In this document: positions 1 to 6,428 of the stretch, piece after piece
Position numbering within the stretch: the first letter of the stretch is position 1
How the letters are laid out: each line of letters begins with the position of its first letter
Origin: Hyphomicrobiales bacterium
Lineage (GTDB): Bacteria > Pseudomonadota > Alphaproteobacteria > Rhizobiales > Aestuariivirgaceae
Reading direction: 5' to 3'
Assembly: GCA_027030295.1 (NCBI GenBank)
Contig: JALVFB010000198.1
Location: forward strand, 1-10,026
Length of the DNA stretch: 10,026 bases
Made by a program: the position numbers and the translations under genes
Notes under the pieces: model-generated
Told to the model about the DNA's origin: nothing
Seen by the model: only the letters and a program-made list of their open reading frames with translations
Databases searched by the model: none

Positions 1-1677
1 GTCGCCGGCAAGGGCGTGAACCCCATCGCCAACGGCATGGCCACCGCCGCCGACTGGATGTCCGCCGCCTCGTTCATCTCCATGGCCGGCCTCATCGCCT
101 TCAAGGGCTATGACGCCTCGGTGTTTCTCATGGGCTGGACGGGCGGCTATGTGCTGCTGGCCATGCTGCTGGCGCCGTATCTTCGCAAGTTCGGCAAATA
201 CACCGTGCCGGAATTCATCGGCGAGCGCTATTATTCGCAAACCGCCCGCATGGTGGCCATCATCTGCCTCATCGTGGCCTCGCTCACCTACGTGATCGGC
301 CAGATGAAGGGCATTGGCGTGGCCTTTTCGCGCTTCCTGGAGCTGCCGTTCCAGCTGGGCCTGCTCATCGGCATGGCCGTCGTTTTCGTCTATGCCGTGC
401 TCGGCGGCATGAAGGGCATCACCTACACCCAGATCGCCCAGTATGTGGTGCTGATCACCGCCTACACGGTGCCCGCCGTGTTCATTTCCCTGCATCTGAC
501 CGGCGCCGCGCTGCCGCAGATCGGGCTGGGCAGCAAGCTGGTGGGCGATGGCACCTATCTGCTGGACAAGCTCGACGTGATCCTTCAGGATCTGGGCTTC
601 GCCGCCTACACGGCGCAGAAGAGCAACACGCTGAACATCCTGCTCTACACCCTGTCGTTGATGATCGGCACCGCCGGCCTGCCGCACGTCATCATGCGCT
701 TCTTCACCGTGCCGAAGGTGTCCGACGCGCGCTCGTCCGCCGGCTGGGCGCTGCTGTTCATCGCGCTCCTCTACACGGTCGCGCCGGCGGTGGGCGCCAT
801 GTCCTTCTACAACCTCATCAAGACCATCCAGGTCGGCGAGGTCGGCGCGCCGGACGGCAACCTGCGCTATGAAGACCGGCCGCAGTGGTTCAAGAACTGG
901 GAGAAGACCGGGCTTCTGAAATACAAGGACAAGAACGGCGACGGCCGTATCCAGTATTACAACGACAAGAACCCGGCGTTCGCCAAGAAGGCCGAGCAGT
1001 GGGGCTGGAAGGGCAACGAGATGGTCAAGATCGACCGCGACATCATGGTGCTCGCCAACCCCGAGATCGCCAACCTGCCCAACTGGGTCATCGCGCTGGT
1101 GGCGGCGGGCGGCATCGCCGCGGCATTGTCAACCGCGGCCGGTCTGTTGCTGGCCATATCCTCGGCCATATCGCATGACCTCATGAAGGGCATCTTCACG
1201 CCAAACATCTCCGAACGCGGCGAACTCATGGCCGGACGCATCGCCATGGCCGGCTCCATTCTGGTGGCGGGGTATCTGGGCCTGCATCCACCGGGCTTCG
1301 CCGCGCAGGTGGTGGCGCTGGCCTTTGGTCTGGCGGCCAGTTCGCTGTTCCCGGTCATCCTGATGGGCATCTTCTCGCGTCGCATCAACCGTCAGGGCGC
1401 CGTGGCCGGCATGCTGGCCGGGCTGGGCATCACGCTGTTCTACATCTTCGCCTACAAGGGCTTCCTGTTCCTGCCCGGCACCAACCTGCTGCCCAACACG
1501 CCGTCCAACTGGTTCCTCGGCATCGCGCCGGAGGCCTTCGGCGCGGTGGGCGCGCTGGTGAACTTCCTGGTCGCCTGGCTGGTGTCCCGCTCCACCGAGG
1601 AGCCGCCTCAGCACATCCAGGAGCTGGTGGAGAACATCCGCGTGCCGCGTGGCGCCGGTGCGGCCAGCAACCACTGA
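1..1677 (+). CDS. Sodium:solute symporter, VC_2705-like large subunit (5' partial)
   Basis: This is an inner-membrane Na+-coupled uptake carrier of the solute:sodium symporter superfamily, related to acetate permease ActP. The frame is open from base 1, and the first codons already belong to the conserved region after the first helix (NGMATAADWMSAASF, from about residue 11 of the window), so the true start lies upstream. The GTG at 16 is an internal codon. There are 558 codons in the window and about a dozen hydrophobic segments. A hydrophilic insert around residues 275-350 carries an EF-hand-like loop (DKNGDGRIQYYN, bases 928-963). Such an insert is typical of the large VC_2705-type symporters, which usually pair with a small DUF4212 subunit encoded just upstream; that position is outside the window. 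The motif AISSAISHDLMK after a glycine/alanine-rich helix is also typical. The substrate cannot be read from sequence; a short organic acid such as acetate is a guess from relatives. The family call is firm, the substrate open. Confidence 0.9.
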   Translation, partial: VAGKGVNPIANGMATAADWMSAASFISMAGLIAFKGYDASVFLMGWTGGYVLLAMLLAPYLRKFGKYTVPEFIGERYYSQTARMVAIICLIVASLTYVIGQMKGIGVAFSRFLELPFQLGLLIGMAVVFVYAVLGGMKGITYTQIAQYVVLITAYTVPAVFISLHLTGAALPQIGLGSKLVGDGTYLLDKLDVILQDLGFAAYTAQKSNTLNILLYTLSLMIGTAGLPHVIMRFFTVPKVSDARSSAGWALLFIALLYTVAPAVGAMSFYNLIKTIQVGEVGAPDGNLRYEDRPQWFKNWEKTGLLKYKDKNGDGRIQYYNDKNPAFAKKAEQWGWKGNEMVKIDRDIMVLANPEIANLPNWVIALVAAGGIAAALSTAAGLLLAISSAISHDLMKGIFTPNISERGELMAGRIAMAGSILVAGYLGLHPPGFAAQVVALAFGLAASSLFPVILMGIFSRRINRQGAVAGMLAGLGITLFYIFAYKGFLFLPGTNLLPNTPSNWFLGIAPEAFGAVGALVNFLVAWLVSRSTEEPPQHIQELVENIRVPRGAGAASNH

Positions 1678-1692
1678 GCACACGTCGATGGT

Positions 1693-1720
1693 TCCGGGCC
1701 TCCCCTCGCGGAGGCCCGGA
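1693..1720 (+). terminator. Perfect 11-bp GC-rich hairpin after the symporter gene
   Basis: Bases 1693-1703 (TCCGGGCCTCC) are the exact reverse complement of 1710-1720, with a six-base loop. The hairpin starts 15 bases after the symporter stop. The following bases (GTCCGTTTGC) contain only a short T run, so it may be a weak intrinsic terminator, or a stem that protects the 3' end of the symporter message and lowers expression of the genes downstream. Confidence 0.6.
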
Positions 1721-1743
1721 GTCCGTTTGCACGGGAGCCGTTC

Positions 1744-2190
1744 ATGGCCATCAACCCGCATCTGAAAATCGCCATCGTGGTGGCGCCCCTGCTGGCCATC
1801 GCCGGCTGGGGCCTGGCGGAGATGTATTGGACGGCCACCCATCCCCAGGTCGCCGCCCGCCTGGCGCCGCGCCGCGCCTGCGCCATGCGCCTGAAGGCCT
1901 GCCACCTGAAGGCCGGCGACCTGCACCTGTTCATCCGCGGCGAGTTCGACGATCGCGGGCTGCGGGCATTGAGCGTCGAATCCAGCGAGCCGCTGACCGG
2001 GGTGCTGGTGAGCATCGCGCCGTTGAACGCCGAACGGGACCGCCCGCTGCGCATGACCAGCGCCGACGGCCGCACCTGGCGCGTCCGGATCGTTTCCGCT
2101 CCGCCGCCGGGCGATGAGAGCCGCCGTCTCCGCCTGGTGGCCACGGCGGGAAAGAAGACCTATATCGGAGAAACGAGGGTGCGTTATTGA
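1744..2190 (+). CDS. Hypothetical single-pass membrane protein, 148 aa
   Basis: I do not recognise the family. The protein starts with a short charged N-terminus and one hydrophobic segment (about residues 8-29, KIAIVVAPLLAIAGWGLAEM), probably an uncleaved anchor. About 120 residues follow that are likely periplasmic. They contain a Cys-x6-Cys pair (Cys46, Cys53) and alternating hydrophobic strands (HLFIRGEF, GVLVSIAPLN, WRVRIVSA, RLRLVATA) that suggest a small beta-sandwich. The layout recalls FixH/YtkA-like accessory proteins, but no diagnostic motif supports that name. The ATG at 1744 has GGGAG at 1733-1737, six bases away. The gene lies between the symporter and the DUF294 protein, and its stop is 26 bases before the next start, so it is probably co-transcribed. 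An accessory role for the transporter is inference from position only. Confidence 0.75.
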   Translation: MAINPHLKIAIVVAPLLAIAGWGLAEMYWTATHPQVAARLAPRRACAMRLKACHLKAGDLHLFIRGEFDDRGLRALSVESSEPLTGVLVSIAPLNAERDRPLRMTSADGRTWRVRIVSAPPPGDESRRLRLVATAGKKTYIGETRVRY

Positions 2191-2205
2191 AGCCGGACGT
2201 CCGGC

Positions 2206-2211
2206 GGGAGG
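2206..2211 (+). promoter_or_regulatory. Ribosome binding site deciding the DUF294 gene start
   Basis: GGGAGG lies five bases before ATG 2217. This favours 2217 over an in-frame TTG at 2187 that would overlap the previous gene's stop and has no comparable site at a suitable distance. Confidence 0.7.
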
Positions 2212-2216
2212 CCAGC

Positions 2217-4088
2217 ATGCAACCCGAGGAACTCGCCATCCGCGACTTTCTTTCCACCGCCCCGCCTTTCGACCGGCTGTCGGAAGAAGAGCTGGACGAG
2301 GCCGTCTCGCAACTGGAAATCCTCTATCGCCGCGCCGGCGACGTGCTCCTGCGCCCCGGGGATGCGAACCGCCATCTCTACCTCGTCCGCAAGGGGGCGG
2401 TGGAAGTGCGCGACGAACAGGGCCGCCTGCACAACCGTTACGCCGCCGGCGAATGGGTGGGCTTCCGCTCCCTGCTCAACGATGGCCGCGTCGTCATGGA
2501 AGTGCGCGTCATCGAGGATGCGCTGCTCTATGCCCTGCCTGGCGAGCTGTTTCTGAAGTTCTACCGGGCGCACGAGGACTTCCGCGGTTTCTTTGCGAGA
2601 ACGGGCCGCCAAAGCCTGCGCCATGCGCTTGACGTGGCGCTGCCCTCGGACGGCAGCCTGCTCACCCTTTCCGCCCACGACATCGCTGACGAACCGCTGG
2701 TGGAAATATCCGCCGACACCTCCATTCGCGAAGCCGCCGCGCGCATGGCCGAGCGCGACGCCTCGGCGCTTATGGTGATGCATGGCGGCAAGCTGTCGGG
2801 CATCGTCACCGACCGTGATTTCTGCACCCGCGCCGTGGCCCGCGCCCTGCCGCCGGAGGCCCCGGCCAGCGCCATCATGACGCCCGATCCGGTCACCATC
2901 GCCGCCGATGCCCGCGCCGCCGACGCCCTGCTGATCATGGCCCGGCACAACATCCGCCACCTGCCGGTGGTTCGGCGCGACGGCGAGCGGGTGCGCGTCG
3001 CCGGGCTGATCACCGCCGCCGGCCTCATTCGCCAGCAGAGCCAGAACCCGGTGTTCCTGGTCAATGACATCGCCCGCGCCCGTGATCTGGATGAATTGGT
3101 GGCGCTCTCGAAGCGCCTGCCGCGGGCGCTGGTGACGCTGGTGGACACCGGCCTGCCGGCGCATGACATCGCCCATGCCATCAGCGCGGTGGGCACGGCC
3201 ATCACCCGCCGCGTCATCGCCCTGGCGGAAGCGCGGCTGGGGCCGCCGCCGGTGCCCTACGCCTTCATCGTCGCCGGTTCGCTGGCCCGCCGCGAGCAGA
3301 CCGTGCACACCGATCAGGACAACGCCATCATCCTCTCCGACGAGTATGACGCCGCCGAACACGGCGCCTATTTCGCGCGACTGGCGAAGGACATCAGCGA
3401 CGGGCTGAACGCCTGCGGCTATGTCTATTGCCCGGGCGAGGTCATGGCCAGCAACGAAAAATGGCGCCTGCCGCTGAAGGGCTGGCGCGCCTTGTTCGAA
3501 AACTGGATCCTTTCACCGGAGCCGAAGGCGCTGATGCACGCCTCCATCTTCTTCGATCTGCGCTGTTTGCACGGCGATTGCGCGCTGTTGGAAGCTCTGT
3601 GGGGAGACGTGCGCGAAATGGCCAGCGGCAACACCATCTTCCTCGCCCACATGGCCGCCAACGCCCTGCATTACCGTCCGCCCCTGGGGTTCTTCCGCCA
3701 GTTCGTGCTGGAGCGGTCGGGCCACGAGGAACCGGCGCTGGACATGAAGAAGCGCGGCGTGGTGCCCATCATCGATCTGGCGCGGGTCCACGCGCTGGCC
3801 GCCGGCGTGGCCGCCATCGCCACCCGCGAACGGCTGCAGGAAGCCGCCGCCGAAGGCGAGCTGAGCGAGGAGGGCATGAAGGAGCTGCTGGACGCCTTCG
3901 ACTTCATCTCGCTGGTGCGTCTGCGCCACCAGGCCGAGCGCATCCGCGCCGGCGAGAAGCCCGACAACTTCGTCTCGCCGGAGGAACTTTCCGCGTTGGA
4001 GCGCCGCCACCTGAAGGATGCCTTCGACGTGGTGCGCACCATGCAGGCGGCGCTGGAGCAGCGCTATCAGGCGGGCCGTCTGCCATGA
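2217..4088 (+). CDS. cNMP-binding / CBS-pair / DUF294 nucleotidyltransferase-like protein
   Basis: This is a 623-residue soluble, regulator-like protein. Residues about 12-125 form a cyclic-nucleotide-binding fold (LLRPGDANRHLYLVRKG, then GEWVGFRSLL). Residues about 158-275 hold two CBS motifs (ASALMVMHGGKLSGIVTDRD; IRHLPVVRRDGERVRVAGLI), which commonly sense adenosine nucleotides. Residues about 300-440 are the DUF294 nucleotidyltransferase-like region, with the GS...D-x-D signature (GSLARREQTVHTDQDNAII; Gly-Ser 354-355, Asp366, Asp368). The remainder is the helical DUF294 C-terminal domain. Relatives have a GlnD-like architecture and often sit beside VC_2705-type symporters and a DEDDh exonuclease, as here. 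A role in adjusting uptake or metabolism of the transported acid is inferred; the nucleotidyl acceptor is unknown. The cNMP domain lacks the second Glu of the usual G-E-x-x-G-E phosphate cassette, so nucleotide binding there is uncertain. The stop overlaps the next gene as ATGA, indicating translational coupling. Confidence 0.88.
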   Translation: MQPEELAIRDFLSTAPPFDRLSEEELDEAVSQLEILYRRAGDVLLRPGDANRHLYLVRKGAVEVRDEQGRLHNRYAAGEWVGFRSLLNDGRVVMEVRVIEDALLYALPGELFLKFYRAHEDFRGFFARTGRQSLRHALDVALPSDGSLLTLSAHDIADEPLVEISADTSIREAAARMAERDASALMVMHGGKLSGIVTDRDFCTRAVARALPPEAPASAIMTPDPVTIAADARAADALLIMARHNIRHLPVVRRDGERVRVAGLITAAGLIRQQSQNPVFLVNDIARARDLDELVALSKRLPRALVTLVDTGLPAHDIAHAISAVGTAITRRVIALAEARLGPPPVPYAFIVAGSLARREQTVHTDQDNAIILSDEYDAAEHGAYFARLAKDISDGLNACGYVYCPGEVMASNEKWRLPLKGWRALFENWILSPEPKALMHASIFFDLRCLHGDCALLEALWGDVREMASGNTIFLAHMAANALHYRPPLGFFRQFVLERSGHEEPALDMKKRGVVPIIDLARVHALAAGVAAIATRERLQEAAAEGELSEEGMKELLDAFDFISLVRLRHQAERIRAGEKPDNFVSPEELSALERRHLKDAFDVVRTMQAALEQRYQAGRLP

Positions 4089-4786
4089 TGCGCCTGCTGC
4101 GCGAGAGGCCCGCGGCCCAGCCGCTGCTGCGCCGCAGGGCGCTGAAGACCGTGCGCGACCCTCTGGCCCGCGCCTATCTGCGGGCGCCGCTGCCGGACAT
4201 CCGCCAGCCGTTGGAAAGCGTCGCTTTCCTGGCGCTGGATTTCGAAACCACCGGGCTGGACCCGCGCGCCGATCGCATTCTCTCCATGGGCTTCGCGTTG
4301 CTGGAGAAGGGGTGCATCCGTCTGGGCGAGGCGTATCATTGCATCGTCAACGCCGGCATTCCCCTGAAGGGAGGAAGCGTCGCCGTCCACCACATCACCG
4401 ACGCCGAGGCCGAGCGCGGCTGCGATCTGAGGAAGATGATGGAAATTCTGCTGCCGGCCATGCGTGGCCGCATCCTGCTGGTGCATTATGCGGCGGTGGA
4501 GCGCCGCTTCCTGCACGCCGCCATGAAAAGCCTCTATGGCGCCGTGCTGCCCTTCTACGTGGTGGACACCATGGAGCTGGAGCGCCGCCGCCTCACCCGT
4601 TCCAATCCGCACGTGAAACCCACCGACCTGCGCCTGGCCGCCTGCCGCGCCCGCTATCGTCTGCCGCCGCACCGTCCGCACCACGCGCTGGAAGACGCCA
4701 TCGCCACCGCCGAGCTGTTCCTGGCGCAGTATCCTCTCACCGACCCGCAGTTCGCCCGGCTCCCCGTTTCCCGCCTGCTGAGCTGA
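4085..4786 (+). CDS. DEDDh-family 3'-5' exonuclease (DnaQ/PolC-like)
   Basis: This is a 233-residue nuclease of the DNA polymerase III epsilon / PolC exonuclease fold. ExoI is DFETTG (Asp52, Glu54). HHITDAEA lies at residues 102-109. ExoII is LLVHYAAVERRF, with Glu139 where Asp is usual. ExoIIIepsilon is HHALED (His199, Asp204). About 45 arginine-rich residues precede the nuclease domain. The start is ATG 4085, which overlaps the upstream TGA as ATGA; ATG 4088 is an equally possible start one codon later. It is too short and too divergent to be assumed the replicative proofreading subunit, and its place behind a DUF294 gene matches a recurrent orphan-exonuclease arrangement. Its substrate (DNA, RNA or a nucleotide-linked product) is unknown. 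The fold is confident, the physiological role is not. Confidence 0.87.
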   Translation: MMRLLRERPAAQPLLRRRALKTVRDPLARAYLRAPLPDIRQPLESVAFLALDFETTGLDPRADRILSMGFALLEKGCIRLGEAYHCIVNAGIPLKGGSVAVHHITDAEAERGCDLRKMMEILLPAMRGRILLVHYAAVERRFLHAAMKSLYGAVLPFYVVDTMELERRRLTRSNPHVKPTDLRLAACRARYRLPPHRPHHALEDAIATAELFLAQYPLTDPQFARLPVSRLLS

Positions 4787-4795
4787 GCCGCCGGG

Positions 4796-4824
4796 CGCCT
4801 GCTTGGCATGCGGGCGGTTGTCTT
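4796..4824 (+). terminator. Possible intrinsic terminator after the exonuclease gene
   Basis: CGCCTGC (4796-4802) pairs with GCGGGCG (4810-4816) through seven pairs including one G-U, around a TTGGCAT loop. A moderately T-rich stretch (GTTGTCTT) follows. It starts 10 bases after the exonuclease stop and would end the uptake-module transcript before the secE operon. Confidence 0.4.
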
Positions 4825-4869
4825 GGGGCCGATGCATGGCAGGCATACGAGGATGGCATGATTTTTGCC

Positions 4870-4909
4870 TTGACTCCCCTTGCGTGCCGGTGCGAATTGG
4901 GCTAGGTAT
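4870..4909 (+). promoter_or_regulatory. Putative promoter region upstream of secE
   Basis: TTGACT at 4870-4875 is a good -35 match in a locally AT-richer stretch (ATTTTTGCC just before it). No convincing -10 stands at 16-18 bases (GCGAAT or CGAATT are weak). A second reading pairs TTGCGT (4880-4885) with TAGGTA (4903-4908) at 17 bases, also weak. The position, about 130-170 bases before secE, suits the main promoter of the operon, but the exact hexamers are uncertain. Confidence 0.35.
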
Positions 4910-4954
4910 CGCCGCCGTGGCGGGAATCGAAACCATCCCCGGGCCTGGAGGCTG

Positions 4955-4998
4955 CATGTTTCTTCAGCGCCCGGCTTTCGTGTTCCCGCAAGAACATG
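4955..4998 (+). other. Hairpin in the secE leader
   Basis: CATGTT (4955-4960) and CTT (4962-4964) pair with AAG (4990-4992) and AACATG (4993-4998), leaving one bulged T at 4961. The 3' arm contains an ATG at 4996 that is in frame with secE, so folding would hide that alternative start. No T run follows, so it is not an obvious terminator. Confidence 0.35.
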
Positions 4999-5000
4999 GT

Positions 5001-5029
5001 GGCGGCACGGCAAATGCAGGGCGGCACGG
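5001..5029 (+). repeat. 10-bp direct repeat before secE
   Basis: GGCGGCACGG occurs at 5001-5010 and again at 5020-5029, 19 bases apart. The second copy runs into the GGAG ribosome binding site of secE (5028-5031). It may be chance in GC-rich DNA. Confidence 0.4.
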
Positions 5030-5040
5030 AGCGGGCGAGC

Positions 5041-5235
5041 ATGGCGAAGGCGAACGTTTTCCAGTTCATCCGCGAGGTGCGGCAGGAGGCGGCGAAGGTC
5101 ACCTGGCCCAGCCGGCAGGAAGTCATCATTACCACGGTGATGGTGCTGCTGATGGTGGCCGCCACGGCGGTGTTCTTCTTTTTCGTGGACGCCATTCTGA
5201 AGTGGTTGGTGGATACGTTCATCTATAACGTCTGA
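5041..5235 (+). CDS. secE: Protein translocase subunit SecE
   Basis: SecE is the small essential subunit of the SecYEG translocon in the inner membrane, where it clamps the two halves of SecY. The 64-residue product has the short alphaproteobacterial form: an amphipathic N-terminal helix (FQFIREVRQEAAKV), the conserved VTWPSRQEV at residues 20-28, and one transmembrane segment at about 29-50. The length and the single membrane span match family members outside the Enterobacteria. I chose ATG 5041 because GGAG at 5028-5031 stands nine bases before it and MAKANVFQFI is a typical N-terminus. An in-frame ATG at 4996 would add 15 unconserved residues. It lies directly before nusG, as in most bacteria. 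Confidence 0.95.
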   Translation: MAKANVFQFIREVRQEAAKVTWPSRQEVIITTVMVLLMVAATAVFFFFVDAILKWLVDTFIYNV

Positions 5236-5333
5236 CATTCGCGCGATAACGGGCCGGCGCGCCGACGCATTCGCCGGGATGCGAAACGGGCGCGAGGCAC
5301 GGCGATGGCGCAGCATCGGCGGGACGGGGCTTC

Positions 5334-5876
5334 ATGGCGAAACGCTGGTATATCGTGCACGCCTACTCGAACTTCGAGGACAAGGTGGCGGAGGAAATCC
5401 GCCACCAGGCGGAGGTGCAGGGGCTTGCCGACTTCTTCGAGGACGTGCTGGTGCCCACCGAGGAAGTGGTGGAGGTCAAGCCCGGCGGCCGCAAGGTGGT
5501 GAAGAAGCGCCACCTGTTCCCCGGCTACGTGCTGGTGAAGATGGAAATGAACGACGCCACCTTTCACCTGATCAAGAACACGCCGAAGGTGACCGGCTTT
5601 CTGGGGTCGGACAAGGGCAACAAGCCCATGCCCATTTCCGAGGAGGAGGCCGCGCGCATTCTCGGCATCGTGCAGGAAGGTCCGCGCCCGGCGGAAGGCG
5701 GCGTCAGCTTCGAGATCGGCGAGCAGGTGCGCATCATCGACGGGCCGTTCGCCAGCTTCGAGGGCGCGGTGGCCGAGGTGGACGAGGCCCATCAGCGCCT
5801 GAAGGTGCTGGTGCCCATCTTCGGCGGCGAAACGCCGGTGGACCTGGAATACGGCCAGGTGGAAAAGAAGGGCTGA
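5334..5876 (+). CDS. nusG: Transcription termination/antitermination factor NusG
   Basis: NusG binds the clamp helices of RNA polymerase and links transcription to Rho or to ribosomal protein S10. The 180-residue product has the NGN domain at about 1-115 ([18 protein letters not shown], with [11 protein letters not shown] in the middle) and the C-terminal KOW domain at about 125-180 ([18 protein letters not shown], ending [12 protein letters not shown]). The length is usual for the family and no residues look out of place. ATG 5334 follows a G-rich stretch (GGGACGGGG, 5321-5329) that is only a fair ribosome binding site. A 98-base gap separates it from secE; this gap contains a small hairpin (CGCAT/ATGCG) and nothing else I can assign. 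Confidence 0.97.
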   Translation: MAKRWYIVHAYSNFEDKVAEEIRHQAEVQGLADFFEDVLVPTEEVVEVKPGGRKVVKKRHLFPGYVLVKMEMNDATFHLIKNTPKVTGFLGSDKGNKPMPISEEEAARILGIVQEGPRPAEGGVSFEIGEQVRIIDGPFASFEGAVAEVDEAHQRLKVLVPIFGGETPVDLEYGQVEKKG

Positions 5877-5882
5877 GTTTGC

Positions 5883-5933
5883 GCCGTGGGAGGCCGGGCG
5901 TGGCGTCGCCAACCGCGCCCGCCGCACCACGGC
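5883..5933 (+). other. Imperfect long hairpin after nusG
   Basis: GCCGTGG (5883-5889) pairs perfectly with CCACGGC (5927-5933). Inside it, GGGCG (5896-5900) can pair with CGCCC (5916-5920), and TGGC/GCCA (5901-5904/5908-5911) can close a three-base loop. It begins seven bases after the nusG stop. There is no T run, so a processing or regulatory structure is more likely than a terminator. Confidence 0.45.
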
Positions 5934-5945
5934 ACCTCGTGAACC

Positions 5946-5972
5946 GGATGGCGGCCGAGGAGGGCGCCATCC
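5946..5972 (+). promoter_or_regulatory. 8-bp hairpin just before rplK, possible L1 operator
   Basis: GGATGGCG (5946-5953) pairs perfectly with CGCCATCC (5965-5972) around an 11-base purine-rich loop, ending 22 bases before the rplK start. In E. coli, L1 represses its own operon by binding the rplK leader. This hairpin is in the right place, but I could not match the L1 binding consensus. Confidence 0.4.
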
Positions 5973-5994
5973 AGCAAGTGAAGAGGCTGCTGAC

Positions 5995-6423
5995 ATGGCG
6001 AAGAAGATCGAGGGATACCTGCGTTTGCAGGTGCCTGCCGGGCAGGCCAACCCGTCTCCCCCCGTGGGTCCGGCGCTGGGCCAGCGCGGCATCAACATCA
6101 TGGAGTTCTGCAAGGCCTTCAACGCCAAGACGCAGGACATGGAGCCGGGCGCGCCCGTGCCCACCATCATCACCATCTACCAGGACAAGTCCTTCACCTT
6201 CGAGATCAAGACGCCGCCGGCGTCCTATCTCCTGAAGAAGGCGGCGAAGATCCAGAAAGGTTCGCAGGAGCCGGGGCTGAACATCGTCGGCCAGGTGACG
6301 AAGGACCAGATCCGCGAGATCGCGGAGCTGAAGATGAAGGATCTGAACGCTCGCGACATGGACGCGGCGATGAGGATCATCGAGGGGTCGGCCCGCTCCA
6401 TGGGCCTCGAGGTGGTGGAGTGA
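5995..6423 (+). CDS. rplK: 50S ribosomal protein L11
   Basis: L11 forms the base of the GTPase-associated centre of the large subunit with 23S rRNA helices 43-44, and it is needed for RelA activation and factor-dependent steps. The 142-residue length is normal. The N-terminal domain is intact ([35 protein letters not shown]), including the proline-rich segment targeted by thiostrepton. The C-terminal RNA-binding domain runs from about residue 75 ([14 protein letters not shown] to [17 protein letters not shown]). The start is ATG 5995, with AGAGG at 5982-5986 eight bases away. The stop at 6421-6423 lies just before rplA, whose ribosome binding site overlaps the end of rplK. Confidence 0.97.
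   Translation: MAKKIEGYLRLQVPAGQANPSPPVGPALGQRGINIMEFCKAFNAKTQDMEPGAPVPTIITIYQDKSFTFEIKTPPASYLLKKAAKIQKGSQEPGLNIVGQVTKDQIREIAELKMKDLNARDMDAAMRIIEGSARSMGLEVVE
6417..6420 (+). promoter_or_regulatory. Ribosome binding site of rplA inside the end of rplK
   Basis: GGAG lies eight bases before ATG 6429. It favours the ATG and the usual MAKHGKRY N-terminus over the in-frame GTG at 6420, which would overlap the site itself. The arrangement implies coupled translation of L11 and L1. Confidence 0.65.
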
Positions 6424-6428
6424 CGGCC

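Noticed and set aside
16..18. GTG at 16 as the symporter start
   Set aside because: The frame is open to base 1 and upstream codons (VAGKG) continue the family pattern; the protein would lack its first helix.
1138..1180. GGCCATATC repeated 15 bases apart
   Set aside because: It encodes the conserved AISSAIS stretch of the symporter, so it is explained by protein sequence.
2187..2216. TTG at 2187 as start of the DUF294 protein
   Set aside because: It overlaps the previous stop and lacks a suitable ribosome binding site, while ATG 2217 has GGGAGG five bases upstream.
2184..3362. 392-codon open frame on the minus strand
   Set aside because: It is antisense to a clearly conserved DUF294 gene; low-complexity Gly/Ala/His/Arg composition is typical of GC-rich shadow frames.
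4018..4905. 295-codon + frame overlapping the exonuclease gene
   Set aside because: Arg/Pro/Gly/Ala-rich composition without a family pattern, while the overlapping frame carries complete DEDDh motifs.
4787..5040. tRNA gene before secE
   Set aside because: I looked for acceptor stem, TTCGA-type T loop and CCA-like end and found no consistent cloverleaf.
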